Under the pieces are notes generated by a model, which was not told the origin of the DNA, did no database searches, and was given only the letters and a program-made list of their open reading frames with translations. Both the position numbers and the translations under genes were made by a program. 32,087 nt of DNA. Origin: Gemmatimonadota bacterium. Lineage in GTDB: Bacteria; Gemmatimonadota; Gemmatimonadetes; Palauibacterales; Palauibacteraceae. How positions within the stretch are numbered: the stretch's first letter is position 1; each line of letters opens with the position of its first letter. This document shows, piece by piece, positions 9,809 through 18,119 of the stretch. The stretch lies in NCBI GenBank assembly GCA_022360695.1, contig JAKSCH010000485.1, positions 1 to 32,087 of the forward strand, given 5' to 3'.

Positions 9809-11155
9809 TTAGCGCTCGGCGACCGACCGTCCGAGCAACGCTTCGATCTGCGCCACGGCCAGCTGATAGTCGAACAGCCGACTCACGAGGTCCACCTCGG
9901 ACTGCGTGAGCGTGATCTGCGCGTCCTGAAGCTCGAGGATCGTGGCGAGACCCAGCCGATAGCGTTCCTGCACCACCCGCAGGCTCTCTTCGCTCAACTC
10001 GACGTTTTGCTCGGCCAGATCGATCCCCGCCTGCGCGGATTGCGCACTCGCGTAGGCCGCGTCCAGCTCCGAGCTCAGGTTGAGCTCCGCCGCCCGCTCC
10101 TGCTCGCGCGCGAGGTTGGCGCGAGCTCGCGCCTGAAAGACTTGCGTCTCGCGCTGGAATCCGTTGAACAGCGGATAGGACCCCCGGAGCGAGAACGACC
10201 ACGACCGGTTCGACGGCGGAAACTCCTGATTCGCCCACGCATAGCCGCCCGCGATCGAGAGCGACGGCAGATAGGCGGACCGTGCGCTCGAGACGGCCGC
10301 TTCGGCCGCCTCGGTGGCCGCCGAGGCCGTTTGGAGCGAGGGCGCCGACTGGCCCGCCATCAAGAACAGCTCGTCGCGCGAGAAGGGCAGGCCCTCGGTC
10401 GCGAGCTGCGCCTCCGCCTCGGGGCCGACGCGCTCCTCGGACCCCACCACCTCCGTGAGCCGATAGGCGGTCGTGCGCTCGTTGTTCTGCGCGTTGAGCA
10501 GCGCGAGCTGAGCGTTGTTCAGATCGACCTGGGAGCGGAGGAGGTCCGAGCGGGTCGCCCGTCCGAGCTCGAGCTGCTGCTCGACGAAGTCGAGCTGGTC
10601 CGCCTGCCGCTGCACCCGGCGTTCTTCCACGCCGACCAGGTCGCGCGCGGCCACCGCCGCCGAGTACGCCTGCTTCACCTGTTGGATCGTCAGGAACTCG
10701 ACCTCGCGGTATCGCGCGTTCTGCTCGATCACGCCCAGCTTCGCGCCTTTGAGATCGGTAAAGCGCGACCAGCCATCGAACAGGTTGTACGACGCGTCCA
10801 ACTGGGTCGAGTAGCTCGTCGTCACGAACCCCTGGTTGCTGGCGTCGAGACGCCCGGACGACGAGTTCGAGTATCCGAACGAGAGGTTCACGGCCGGCAG
10901 GAACTGGCCGTACGCGCTCAAGCGCGTGTGCTCGGCCTGCTCGATGGCGGTGAACTGCTGTCGGAGATTGGGGTTGCGTCGACGAGCGATCTCGACCGCC
11001 TCGTCGAGCGAGATCGGCCGAAACTCGTCGTTCGCCACCGCCTGAGCCCGTAGCTCGAACGGAATCGCGACGAGTCCCGAAAGGAGAACGAGGGCAAAGC
11101 CGCTCGCATTCACCCGACGTTGAACGGTGCGTCCGCGCGTCACTCTACTCGTCAT
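9809..11155 (-). CDS. TolC-family outer membrane efflux protein
   Basis: Signal peptide and two TolC-type repeats (ISLDEAVEIARRRNPNLRQ..., SYNLFDG, ...LSEESLRVVQERYRLGLATILELQDAQITLTQSEVDLVSRLFDYQLAVAQIEALLG). Confidence 0.93.
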   Translation of the reverse strand: MTSRVTRGRTVQRRVNASGFALVLLSGLVAIPFELRAQAVANDEFRPISLDEAVEIARRRNPNLRQQFTAIEQAEHTRLSAYGQFLPAVNLSFGYSNSSSGRLDASNQGFVTTSYSTQLDASYNLFDGWSRFTDLKGAKLGVIEQNARYREVEFLTIQQVKQAYSAAVAARDLVGVEERRVQRQADQLDFVEQQLELGRATRSDLLRSQVDLNNAQLALLNAQNNERTTAYRLTEVVGSEERVGPEAEAQLATEGLPFSRDELFLMAGQSAPSLQTASAATEAAEAAVSSARSAYLPSLSIAGGYAWANQEFPPSNRSWSFSLRGSYPLFNGFQRETQVFQARARANLAREQERAAELNLSSELDAAYASAQSAQAGIDLAEQNVELSEESLRVVQERYRLGLATILELQDAQITLTQSEVDLVSRLFDYQLAVAQIEALLGRSVAER

Positions 11156-11199
11156 CTATCCTCGCTCGCGGACCCGGTCCCCATCGAGACGGTGCCCGT

Positions 11200-11715
11200 C
11201 TAGTTGTGTTCCTCGTCTTCGTCGCCGTCGTGCTCCGACCCGGTCTCGGGGCCGTGTCGGCCACGGTCGTCATCACCCTGCTCGCGCTCCCCACCGCGGT
11301 CACGATCACGGTCGGCGCCGTAGCGTTCCTCGAGGAGCGCCCGGTACGCTTCCAGCTGCTCCTCGAACAGCTCGGCCTCGATCTCGTTCCGCGTGGACTC
11401 GAGGATCTCCCTCCACTGCGGTCGCACCGATTCCCTCAGGTGGCGCACCGCTTCCCGGTAGCGATCGAGAATCCCGTCGATCTTCTCGCGCTGCTCGCCC
11501 GTGAGCTCGAGCTGGTCCGCGAAAGCCTCGATCGTCGTCTGTCGTGCTCGTCGATCCTCCGGGCGGCGATCCTCCCGCTCGGTCGGAGGCGTCGTCTCCG
11601 ACGCCTGGACCGTGCCCGGGATGATATCGAGCCGATCACCGGCCACGCCGAAGGCGGCGCCCGCCGCAAACGTGAGCGCGAGCAAAAGCGCCGCGCGAAA
11701 TCTCGAAGCGTCCAT
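11200..11715 (-). CDS. Spy/CpxP-like exported protein with highly charged C-terminal tail
   Basis: N-terminal membrane/signal segment followed by helical LELTGEQREKIDGILDRYREAVRHLRESVRPQWREI (CpxP/Spy/heavy-metal-sensor-like), then D/R/E/H-rich tail. Confidence 0.7.
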   Translation of the reverse strand: MDASRFRAALLLALTFAAGAAFGVAGDRLDIIPGTVQASETTPPTEREDRRPEDRRARQTTIEAFADQLELTGEQREKIDGILDRYREAVRHLRESVRPQWREILESTRNEIEAELFEEQLEAYRALLEERYGADRDRDRGGEREQGDDDRGRHGPETGSEHDGDEDEEHN

Positions 11716-11738
11716 ACGAAGCCGACCTTACTCGCGTT

Positions 11739-12110
11739 TCAGGGTTGAGGAGTGACGAGCGCGGCGGTCAGCACCGCATCTCTGCTGGGGTCCACCGCGT
11801 CGATCAGCAGCGCCGGCGGCGCCTCGGCGTCGGGGGCGAGCGAGGGCACCAGCTCGCCCGACGGCTCGTTGGTCGCGACCGGGATCGGCTCATCGCGATC
11901 GGCCGCGCGGTAGGCCAGCGCTCCGAACACCACGAGGACGCCCGCCGCCAACGGCGCGAGCAGCGACGACCACCCGGCCGTCACGTCGAACCACGATCGA
12001 GCGCGCAGGGCGCCCGCCGCGTCCAAGATGCGCCGACGCATTCGTTGCGCGGTGACTTCGTCGGGCCGCAGCGGCTCGAGATAGCGTGGCCAGTCCGCCT
12101 TCTTCTTCAC
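11739..12110 (-). CDS. putative single-pass membrane anti-sigma factor
   Basis: GTG start overlaps the sigma gene stop by 4 bp (GTGA); ~124 codons, cytosolic basic N-terminus, one TM segment (SSLLAPLAAGVLVVFGALAYRA), short extracytoplasmic tail. Confidence 0.6.
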   Translation of the reverse strand: MKKKADWPRYLEPLRPDEVTAQRMRRRILDAAGALRARSWFDVTAGWSSLLAPLAAGVLVVFGALAYRAADRDEPIPVATNEPSGELVPSLAPDAEAPPALLIDAVDPSRDAVLTAALVTPQP

Positions 12111-12751
12111 TCGTCTTCGATCCTCTCTTCGGCGCCGCTTCCCATGATTCTGCGCAGCGCCTGTCTCCCGTGGTGGAGATTCGCCCTCGACGTCCCGACG
12201 GCGATGTCGAGGACCTCCGCGATCTCCGCGTGATCGTACCCTTCCAAATCGTACATCAGCACCGCCGTACGTTGCCGCTCCGGGAGCCGCGCCAGGGCGT
12301 CGAGCACCCGCTCCCTGGCATCGGTCCGCTCCAGCTCGCGGTGCGGATCGTCGCTCGCCGCGGCCGCGTCCGTGAGCTCGGAGTGCGTCCTCAGCGCCTC
12401 TCGGCGTCTCAGGTTCAGGCACGTGCTCCGGAGCACCCGATAGAACCAGGGGCCGAAGCGACTTCCGGGCCGTAGTTGCCCGATCCGCTCGAGCGACCGG
12501 ATGAATGCGGCCTGCACCGCATCCTCCGCATCCTGTTCCTGCCGGAGAATCGACAGCGACACCGCGTACGCCGGTTCCATGTAGCGGTTGACCAGCGTCG
12601 TGAAGCAGCCGACATCGCCGGCCTGGACGGCTTCCACCAAGCCGGGCTCGTCGGCGCCTCGGTCCGGATCTCGCGCGCCGGAGCGGGATTCGCTCGAATA
12701 CCCCGTCGGAAGCGCCTCTGTTCGCGTTTTCTGCGCCAAGGACGTTGCCAT
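12107..12751 (-). CDS. ECF RNA polymerase sigma factor
   Basis: Region 2 (FTTLVNRYMEPAYAVSLSILRQEQDAEDAVQAAFIRSLERI...FGPWFYRVLRSTCLNLRRR) and region 4 (ALARLPERQRTAVLMYDLEGYDHAEIAEVLDIAVGTSRANLHHGRQALRRIM). Confidence 0.93.
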   Translation of the reverse strand: MATSLAQKTRTEALPTGYSSESRSGARDPDRGADEPGLVEAVQAGDVGCFTTLVNRYMEPAYAVSLSILRQEQDAEDAVQAAFIRSLERIGQLRPGSRFGPWFYRVLRSTCLNLRRREALRTHSELTDAAAASDDPHRELERTDARERVLDALARLPERQRTAVLMYDLEGYDHAEIAEVLDIAVGTSRANLHHGRQALRRIMGSGAEERIEDE

Positions 12752-12911
12752 TGCAACTGGGTAACACGCCCTCCGGGCCGGCCGTTGCACCGACGCGAGG
12801 GCGATTAACGTCTACGCCGCGCCCGACGTCCTACCCTCGAGTCGACCTCGGATGCTCGGCCGGTTGCGGCTCGAAGGGGGCGCAGCGCGATGACGTCTCG
12901 TACGGTACCGA

Positions 12912-13541
12912 ATGCTAGACGAAAGATCCGCTGTCGAACAAGCGCGGCTGGGCGACGAGCGCGCCTGGCGGGAGCTTTACGATGCCCACGTCGATCTGGT
13001 TTTTCGCCTCGCCTATCGCGTGGTGAACGACCGAGATGCGGCCTTGGACGTGGTTCAGGAAGCGTACGTGAAGGCCTCGCGATCGATCGATCGGTTCCGA
13101 GGGGACTCGAGCTTTCGGAGCTGGATCGCGTCGATCACGCTCAACGAAGCGCGGTCGTGGGCTCGGAAGCGCGCCCGCGCGCGGCAGGTGGGGCTCGACA
13201 CGGTGGCGGAGCCGGCGGACGGATCGCGGGGGGCCGCCGAAGCGGTATCCGACGCGGATCTGGCGGCTCGGGCCCTGGCGTTCGTGGACACGTTGCCGGA
13301 TCAACAGCGCGAAGCGGTGTTGCTCCGGACGACGGAGGGGTTGTCGTACAAGGAGATCGCGGAGATGCTCGATACGAGCGAGGGCTCGGCACGCGTGAGC
13401 TATCACCATGGGATCACGAAGCTCCGGTCCCACATGGCGCAGCTCATGGACGCCGGCCCGACGCCGGAGAACGGCCCGGGACGCGACCGCGCGACGGCGG
13501 CCGGCGAGCCCGTCGGACCCGACGCGGCGTCGGAGCGGTAG
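12912..13541 (+). CDS. ECF RNA polymerase sigma factor
   Basis: Region 2 (WRELYDAHVDLVFRLAYRVVNDRDAALDVVQEAYVKASRSIDRFRGDSSFRSWIASITLNEARSWARKR) and region 4 (LPDQQREAVLLRTTEGLSYKEIAEMLDTSEGSARVSYHHGITKLRSHM). Confidence 0.94.
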   Translation: MLDERSAVEQARLGDERAWRELYDAHVDLVFRLAYRVVNDRDAALDVVQEAYVKASRSIDRFRGDSSFRSWIASITLNEARSWARKRARARQVGLDTVAEPADGSRGAAEAVSDADLAARALAFVDTLPDQQREAVLLRTTEGLSYKEIAEMLDTSEGSARVSYHHGITKLRSHMAQLMDAGPTPENGPGRDRATAAGEPVGPDAASER

Positions 13542-13548
13542 CAGGGAG

Positions 13549-14106
13549 ATGATGATGAGCGAAACGGGCCTGCGAGACGATCACCCGGTCGACGCGCTGC
13601 CGGATTACGTTCGGGGCGGCGTCGCCGATCCGGCCGAGCTCGAGGCACATCTCGCAGAGTGCGAGGCGTGCCGCGTCGAGGTCGAGGTCCTGCGCGCGCT
13701 CGAGGATTCGGATCCCGCCCCGCTGTCCGATGTCGAGCGTCGGCGCGTCTATCACGGCTTCGAGAAGCGGCGAGCGGCCGGAGGAGCGCCGCGTCGCCCC
13801 GCGTTCGTCGCGCCGAGCGGCGGTCCGACGACCGTGGGGCCGCGGTGGCTGACGGCGACCTGGCGGGCGGCGGCCACGATCGCGCTGCTGCTGACCGGGA
13901 TCGGGGTTTGGCAGGTGGTCCAACGCGGCGAGACCGCGACGGATTGGAGTCCCGAGCTCGCCCTGGAGGGCTGGGGCCGAGACCTGGCCGAGCTGGATGT
14001 GGAGCCGAACGCGGTTCGGATGGCGTTCGGACTGGAGAGCGAGGTGGCGTGGGAGGACCTCGATGTCGATCCCTTCGATCTCGCGACACCGTGGGAGGAG
14101 AACTGA
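13549..14106 (+). CDS. membrane anti-sigma factor with putative zinc-finger (HxxxCxxC)
   Basis: DYVRGGVADPAELEAHLAECEACRVEVEVLRAL (zf-HC2-like), TM segment AATIALLLTGIGVWQVV; starts 7 bp after the sigma stop. Confidence 0.85.
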   Translation: MMMSETGLRDDHPVDALPDYVRGGVADPAELEAHLAECEACRVEVEVLRALEDSDPAPLSDVERRRVYHGFEKRRAAGGAPRRPAFVAPSGGPTTVGPRWLTATWRAAATIALLLTGIGVWQVVQRGETATDWSPELALEGWGRDLAELDVEPNAVRMAFGLESEVAWEDLDVDPFDLATPWEEN

Positions 14107-14667
14107 ATGGGGGTGCGAATCGGACGTTCGGGACGGCGCGGGCTCGGGATCGGCGCGCTCGCGCTGGCGGTCGCCGTCGGGTCGAGTCCGCCCCTCGAGG
14201 CCCAGGCGCGGCGTGGCGCCCAACAGCGGACGCCACGCGCGGTGGGCCAAGCGGACGGGAACGCACGGGCTCAGAACGGTCAGATGGGCGCACAGGGGCA
14301 GGTGCTGCTCGACCGGTTCGCCCGACGCGTCGGTGAGGCGCTCCACCTCGATGGGACGACGACCGAGCGGCTGCTGCGCGAGCTCCAGGAGTCGCGCTCG
14401 CAACGCAGGCGGATCAACGCACGGATCCGCGCGGGCCGACTGGAGCTGGGTCAGCTCATCCAGGAGACACCGGCCGACGAAGATCGAATCGGCGCGGTGA
14501 TGGACGAGCTCCTGGATCTCGAGCTACGGCGGGCGCAGGTGACGATCGACGAGCAGCGGCGGTTGGCGGAGTTCCTCAGCCCGCTCCAACGCGCCCGCAT
14601 CGTCTGGCTCCAGCGCCAGGCGGCGCGCCAGGCGCTCGAGCGCGGTCGGGACGGATCGCTCCGCTAG
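14107..14667 (+). CDS. Spy/CpxP-like exported helical protein
   Basis: Signal peptide (ALALAVAVGSSPPLEAQA), then charged helical region with LDGTTTERLLRELQESRSQRRRINARIRAGRLELGQLIQETPADEDRIGAVMDELLDLELRRAQVTIDEQRRLAEFLSPLQRARI. Confidence 0.75.
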   Translation: MGVRIGRSGRRGLGIGALALAVAVGSSPPLEAQARRGAQQRTPRAVGQADGNARAQNGQMGAQGQVLLDRFARRVGEALHLDGTTTERLLRELQESRSQRRRINARIRAGRLELGQLIQETPADEDRIGAVMDELLDLELRRAQVTIDEQRRLAEFLSPLQRARIVWLQRQAARQALERGRDGSLR

Positions 14668-14718
14668 GGTCGCACCGCTCCTTGTTCCCGTCCGCGACCG
14701 GGTGCATCTTCGGCCGCG

Positions 14719-15267
14719 ATGACTGAAGAAACGCACCCGACGACCGCGGTCGCCGAGCTACCCACGGGCGAGCTGGCGCTGGCCGCGAAGACGCTCGTCC
14801 ACGAACGCATCCGAGGGATACGAAAAGCGGTGGGCCGTCGTCTCGGTCCGGGCGACATCGTCCTCCGACCCTCGGCGCCCGATGTCCGCAAGCACCTCTT
14901 CGAGGAGGCGTGCGAGCTCTACTGGAACGAGCTGAGCTGGGAAGAGATCACCGACGAGGAGCTGGTGGGCGAGGATATGCTCACCGAGATGGTTTTCCCC
15001 GGTCTCTTGACGCTCGTCGATGCGTTTCTCCCCCGCGCCGCGAACGGCGAGCCGGATCGGGATCGCGAGCACCGGGACGTCGCGCACGACTTCCTGGAGT
15101 GGTTGGCGGCGCGGCTCGTGGAGTTGAGGACGGCGACCGGTGGCTCGGACGACGAGCGCGAGAAGATCCGCCGCGAGAAGGCGGTCACCGATGACTTGAT
15201 CGACCTCATCGCGTTCCGCGTGTGCTCGCTGAGCAACGATGAGATCGAGACCTACCAGAGCCGCTGA
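14719..15267 (+). CDS. conserved hypothetical protein
   Basis: Single clean ORF between Spy-like gene and etfB; acidic helical protein, no family recognised. Confidence 0.7.
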   Translation: MTEETHPTTAVAELPTGELALAAKTLVHERIRGIRKAVGRRLGPGDIVLRPSAPDVRKHLFEEACELYWNELSWEEITDEELVGEDMLTEMVFPGLLTLVDAFLPRAANGEPDRDREHRDVAHDFLEWLAARLVELRTATGGSDDEREKIRREKAVTDDLIDLIAFRVCSLSNDEIETYQSR

Positions 15268-15332
15268 GCTCTTGCCCGCCGGTCCCCGAGTGTGACCGGC
15301 GCACCTGAAGACAACGAGGCGAGAACACCACG

Positions 15333-16082
15333 ATGAACACCATCGTTTGCATCAAGCGCGTGCCGGATTCGGCCACGCGCGTGAAGATCGGCGCCGACGG
15401 CGCCTCGCTCGACCCCGACGGCGTCAAGTTCGTCGTCAATCCGTACGACGAGTTCGCGCTCGAAGAAGCGATCCGCCGAAAGGAAGATGCCGGCGAAGGG
15501 ACCGTGATCGCCATCAGCGTCGGGCCATCGGAGACCGCCGAAGCGGTTCGCCAGGCGCTCGCGATGGGCGCGGACGAGGGCGTGCTCCTCACGTGCGACG
15601 GATCGCACGACCCGATCGCGGTCGCCCGCGCGCTCGCCTCCGAGATCGAGGGCCGCGCGTACGACCTCGTTCTCTTTGGCAAGCAGGCGATCGACGACGA
15701 CAACATGCAGGTGCCCCAGCTCGTCGCCGAGTTCCTCGGTCTGCCGTGCGCCACGGTCGTCGTCGGTCTCGAGATCGACGGTGGACGGGCCACCGCGCGT
15801 CGCGAGGTAGAAGGCGGTCACGAGGTGATCGAGTTCTCGCTGCCCGCCGTCGTCTCGACGCAGAAGGGGTTGAACGAGCCGCGATATCCGAGTCTCAAGG
15901 GCATCATGGCGGCCAAGAAGAAGCCGCTGGAGGAGAAGGACATCGTCCTCGACGACGCGACCTTCGAGCTCGTGTCGCTCGACCTGCCACCGGCCCCCGC
16001 CGCCGGTCGAATCGTGGGTGAAGGAGCCGAGGCGGTCCCCGATCTGATCGCGGCGTTGCGCGAGGAAGCGGGGGTGCTCTGA
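15333..16082 (+). CDS. etfB: electron transfer flavoprotein subunit beta
   Basis: MNTIVCIKRVPDSATRVKI...NPYDEFALEEAIRRKE...DLVLFGKQAIDDDNMQVPQLVAEFLGLP...KGLNEPRYPSLKGIMAAKKKP; adjacent to etfA. Confidence 0.96.
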   Translation: MNTIVCIKRVPDSATRVKIGADGASLDPDGVKFVVNPYDEFALEEAIRRKEDAGEGTVIAISVGPSETAEAVRQALAMGADEGVLLTCDGSHDPIAVARALASEIEGRAYDLVLFGKQAIDDDNMQVPQLVAEFLGLPCATVVVGLEIDGGRATARREVEGGHEVIEFSLPAVVSTQKGLNEPRYPSLKGIMAAKKKPLEEKDIVLDDATFELVSLDLPPAPAAGRIVGEGAEAVPDLIAALREEAGVL

Positions 16083-17059
16083 TGCCGAACGTGCTCGGAT
16101 ACGCGGAGGTACGGGACGGGTCCGCGGGGAAAGCGGCGCGCGAGGTATTGGGAGCGGCCGGTGAGCTCGCCGCGGGGTTGGGGGGAGAGGTCCACGCCGT
16201 CGCGTTCGGTCCCTCGGGCACCGGTGTCGCCGTGGCCGGTCTCGGGGGTGCGACGAAGGTGTTCGCCGGTGAGAGCGATGCGCTCGCGATCCCACAGCCC
16301 GACATCGCGGCCGCGGCGATCGCACGTCTGATCGAGGGTGGGGACTACGGCGCCGTCGTCTTCCCCGCGACGGCCGGTGGCAAGGACATCGGGCCGCGGG
16401 TGGCCGCTCGGATCGGGCGCGGGCTCGCCACCGAGGTCATCTCGGCCGAGGTCGAGGGTGGTGTCGTGACCGTCCGCCGTCCGATGTACGCCGGCAAGGC
16501 GATCGCGACGCTGCGTTTCACGGGCGCGCCGGCGCTCTTGAGCATCCGAGCCAACGTGTTCGCGCCGCCCGAGGCCGGCGCGGGCGGTGACGTCGTCGCG
16601 CTCGATGTCGACGAGGGTGACGCCCGCGTCCGCGTCACGGCCGTCGAGCAGGGGGATCGCGACCAGCTCGACGTGGGCGAGGCCACCATCGTCGTTTCGG
16701 GTGGCCGGGGGATGCAGGGGCCGGAGCACTGGCACTTGCTCGAGGGACTGGTGGACGCGCTCGGCGATGAGGCCGCCCTCGGCGCGAGCCGCGCGGTCGT
16801 GGACGCCGGTTGGCGACCCCATGCCGAGCAGGTCGGGCAGACCGGAAAAACCGTTTCGCCGAACCTCTACTTCGCGGTCGGTGTGAGCGGCGCCATTCAG
16901 CACCTGGCCGGGATGCGTACGTCGAAGGTCATCGTTGCGATCAATCGGGACGCGGACGCTCCGATCTTCAACGTGGCGGACTACGGTCTCGTCGGGGACG
17001 TCTTCGAAGTGCTCCCCGCGCTCACCGACGCGGTGCGCGACGCGCGCGGAGGCGGCTGA
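16082..17059 (+). CDS. etfA: electron transfer flavoprotein subunit alpha
   Basis: FAD-binding C-terminus: VVSGGRGMQGPEHWHLLEGLVDALGDEAALGASRAVVDAGWRPHAEQVGQTGKTVSPNLYFAVGVSGAIQHLAGMRTSKVIVAINRDADAPIFNVADYGLVGD; TGATG overlap with etfB. Confidence 0.96.
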   Translation: MPNVLGYAEVRDGSAGKAAREVLGAAGELAAGLGGEVHAVAFGPSGTGVAVAGLGGATKVFAGESDALAIPQPDIAAAAIARLIEGGDYGAVVFPATAGGKDIGPRVAARIGRGLATEVISAEVEGGVVTVRRPMYAGKAIATLRFTGAPALLSIRANVFAPPEAGAGGDVVALDVDEGDARVRVTAVEQGDRDQLDVGEATIVVSGGRGMQGPEHWHLLEGLVDALGDEAALGASRAVVDAGWRPHAEQVGQTGKTVSPNLYFAVGVSGAIQHLAGMRTSKVIVAINRDADAPIFNVADYGLVGDVFEVLPALTDAVRDARGGG

Positions 17060-17081
17060 CCTCCCCGCCGCAGAGGATGGG

Positions 17082-18119
17082 ATGAGCATCAGAGCCATAC
17101 GGGAGTCGCTCGACCGCTGGGAACGGCGCGGGGATCGCGTCGCGATCGCCACGCTCATCGGCGTGCGTCGATCCGCGCCGCTGCCGCCGGGCGCGCGCTT
17201 CGCTCTCTCCTCGCGGGGCGAATGGGCCGGCTCGATCTCGAGCGGTTGCGTGGAAGGCGACGTGCACGAGCGGCTCTCGGCACTGCTCGCCGGGGCGGAC
17301 CCGGACACGACGACCTACGGAATCACGGACGAGATGGCGGCGGACGTCGGGCTCTCCTGCGGCGGCGAGATCGACATCCGTCTCGATCTGCACGACCCGA
17401 CGCACCCCGCCTGGGTCGCGCTCGACGCCGCGCTCGACGCCGGTACCCCCGCGGTGCTCGTCACGGGTGTCGGGGCTCGGACGCGCTCGGGCGCGCTCGC
17501 CCTCGTCGCCTCCGAAGCGACGGGGACGCTCGGGTCCGATGAGCTGGATCGAGCCGCGCGCGCGGGTGTGCACGAGTTCATGGGTCGGTCCGACGCGCGA
17601 GTGGTCGATCTCATCGCCGACGATCCCGACACCGCCGTCTTCGTGGAGTCGTTCGTCCGGCGCCCGCGGCTGGTGATCGTGGGCGCCACGCCGATCGGGC
17701 AGGCGCTGAGCGCGATGGCGGCGCGGACCGGGTTCGAGGTCGCCGTGGTGGACCCGCGCGGGGCGTTCGCCGATCCGGCGCGGTTCCCGGAGGCGGAGGT
17801 GCACGAAGCGTGGCCCGACGAGGCGATGGCGGATCTCGAGCTCGACGCCCGCACCAGCGTGGTCGTCCTCACGCACGACGCCAAGATCGACTTGCCGGCG
17901 CTACAGGCGGCGCTCGCGGGTCCCACCGGGTACGTCGGTCTGCTCGGCGGCCGCCGGACCCAGGGCCAACGGCGGGCAGCGCTACGCGAGGGCGGGCTCG
18001 ACGAAGCGACCTGTGATCGGATCCACGGCCCCGTCGGTCTCGACATCGGCGCTCGCACGCCCGAGCAGATCGCGGTGTCTGTCCTCGCGGAGCTGATCGC
18101 GGAGGGGCGGGCCCCCTGA
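17082..18119 (+). CDS. XdhC/CoxI family protein (molybdenum enzyme maturation)
   Basis: XdhC N-terminal GSISSGCVEGDV and GLSCGGEIDI motifs; C-terminal Rossmann VIVGATPIGQALSAMAARTGFEVAVVDPR and YVGLLGGRRTQGQRRAALREGGLDE. Confidence 0.92.
   Translation: MSIRAIRESLDRWERRGDRVAIATLIGVRRSAPLPPGARFALSSRGEWAGSISSGCVEGDVHERLSALLAGADPDTTTYGITDEMAADVGLSCGGEIDIRLDLHDPTHPAWVALDAALDAGTPAVLVTGVGARTRSGALALVASEATGTLGSDELDRAARAGVHEFMGRSDARVVDLIADDPDTAVFVESFVRRPRLVIVGATPIGQALSAMAARTGFEVAVVDPRGAFADPARFPEAEVHEAWPDEAMADLELDARTSVVVLTHDAKIDLPALQAALAGPTGYVGLLGGRRTQGQRRAALREGGLDEATCDRIHGPVGLDIGARTPEQIAVSVLAELIAEGRAP

Noticed and set aside
12752-12911. Specific ECF -35/-10 promoter calls (for example CAAC-N15-CGTGTT) in the divergent region
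   Set aside because: Motifs too short and degenerate in GC-rich DNA, and the implied transcript would be nearly leaderless; not enough support.
15818-17308. 496-aa minus-strand ORF
   Set aside because: Antisense to etfB/etfA; shadow ORF.
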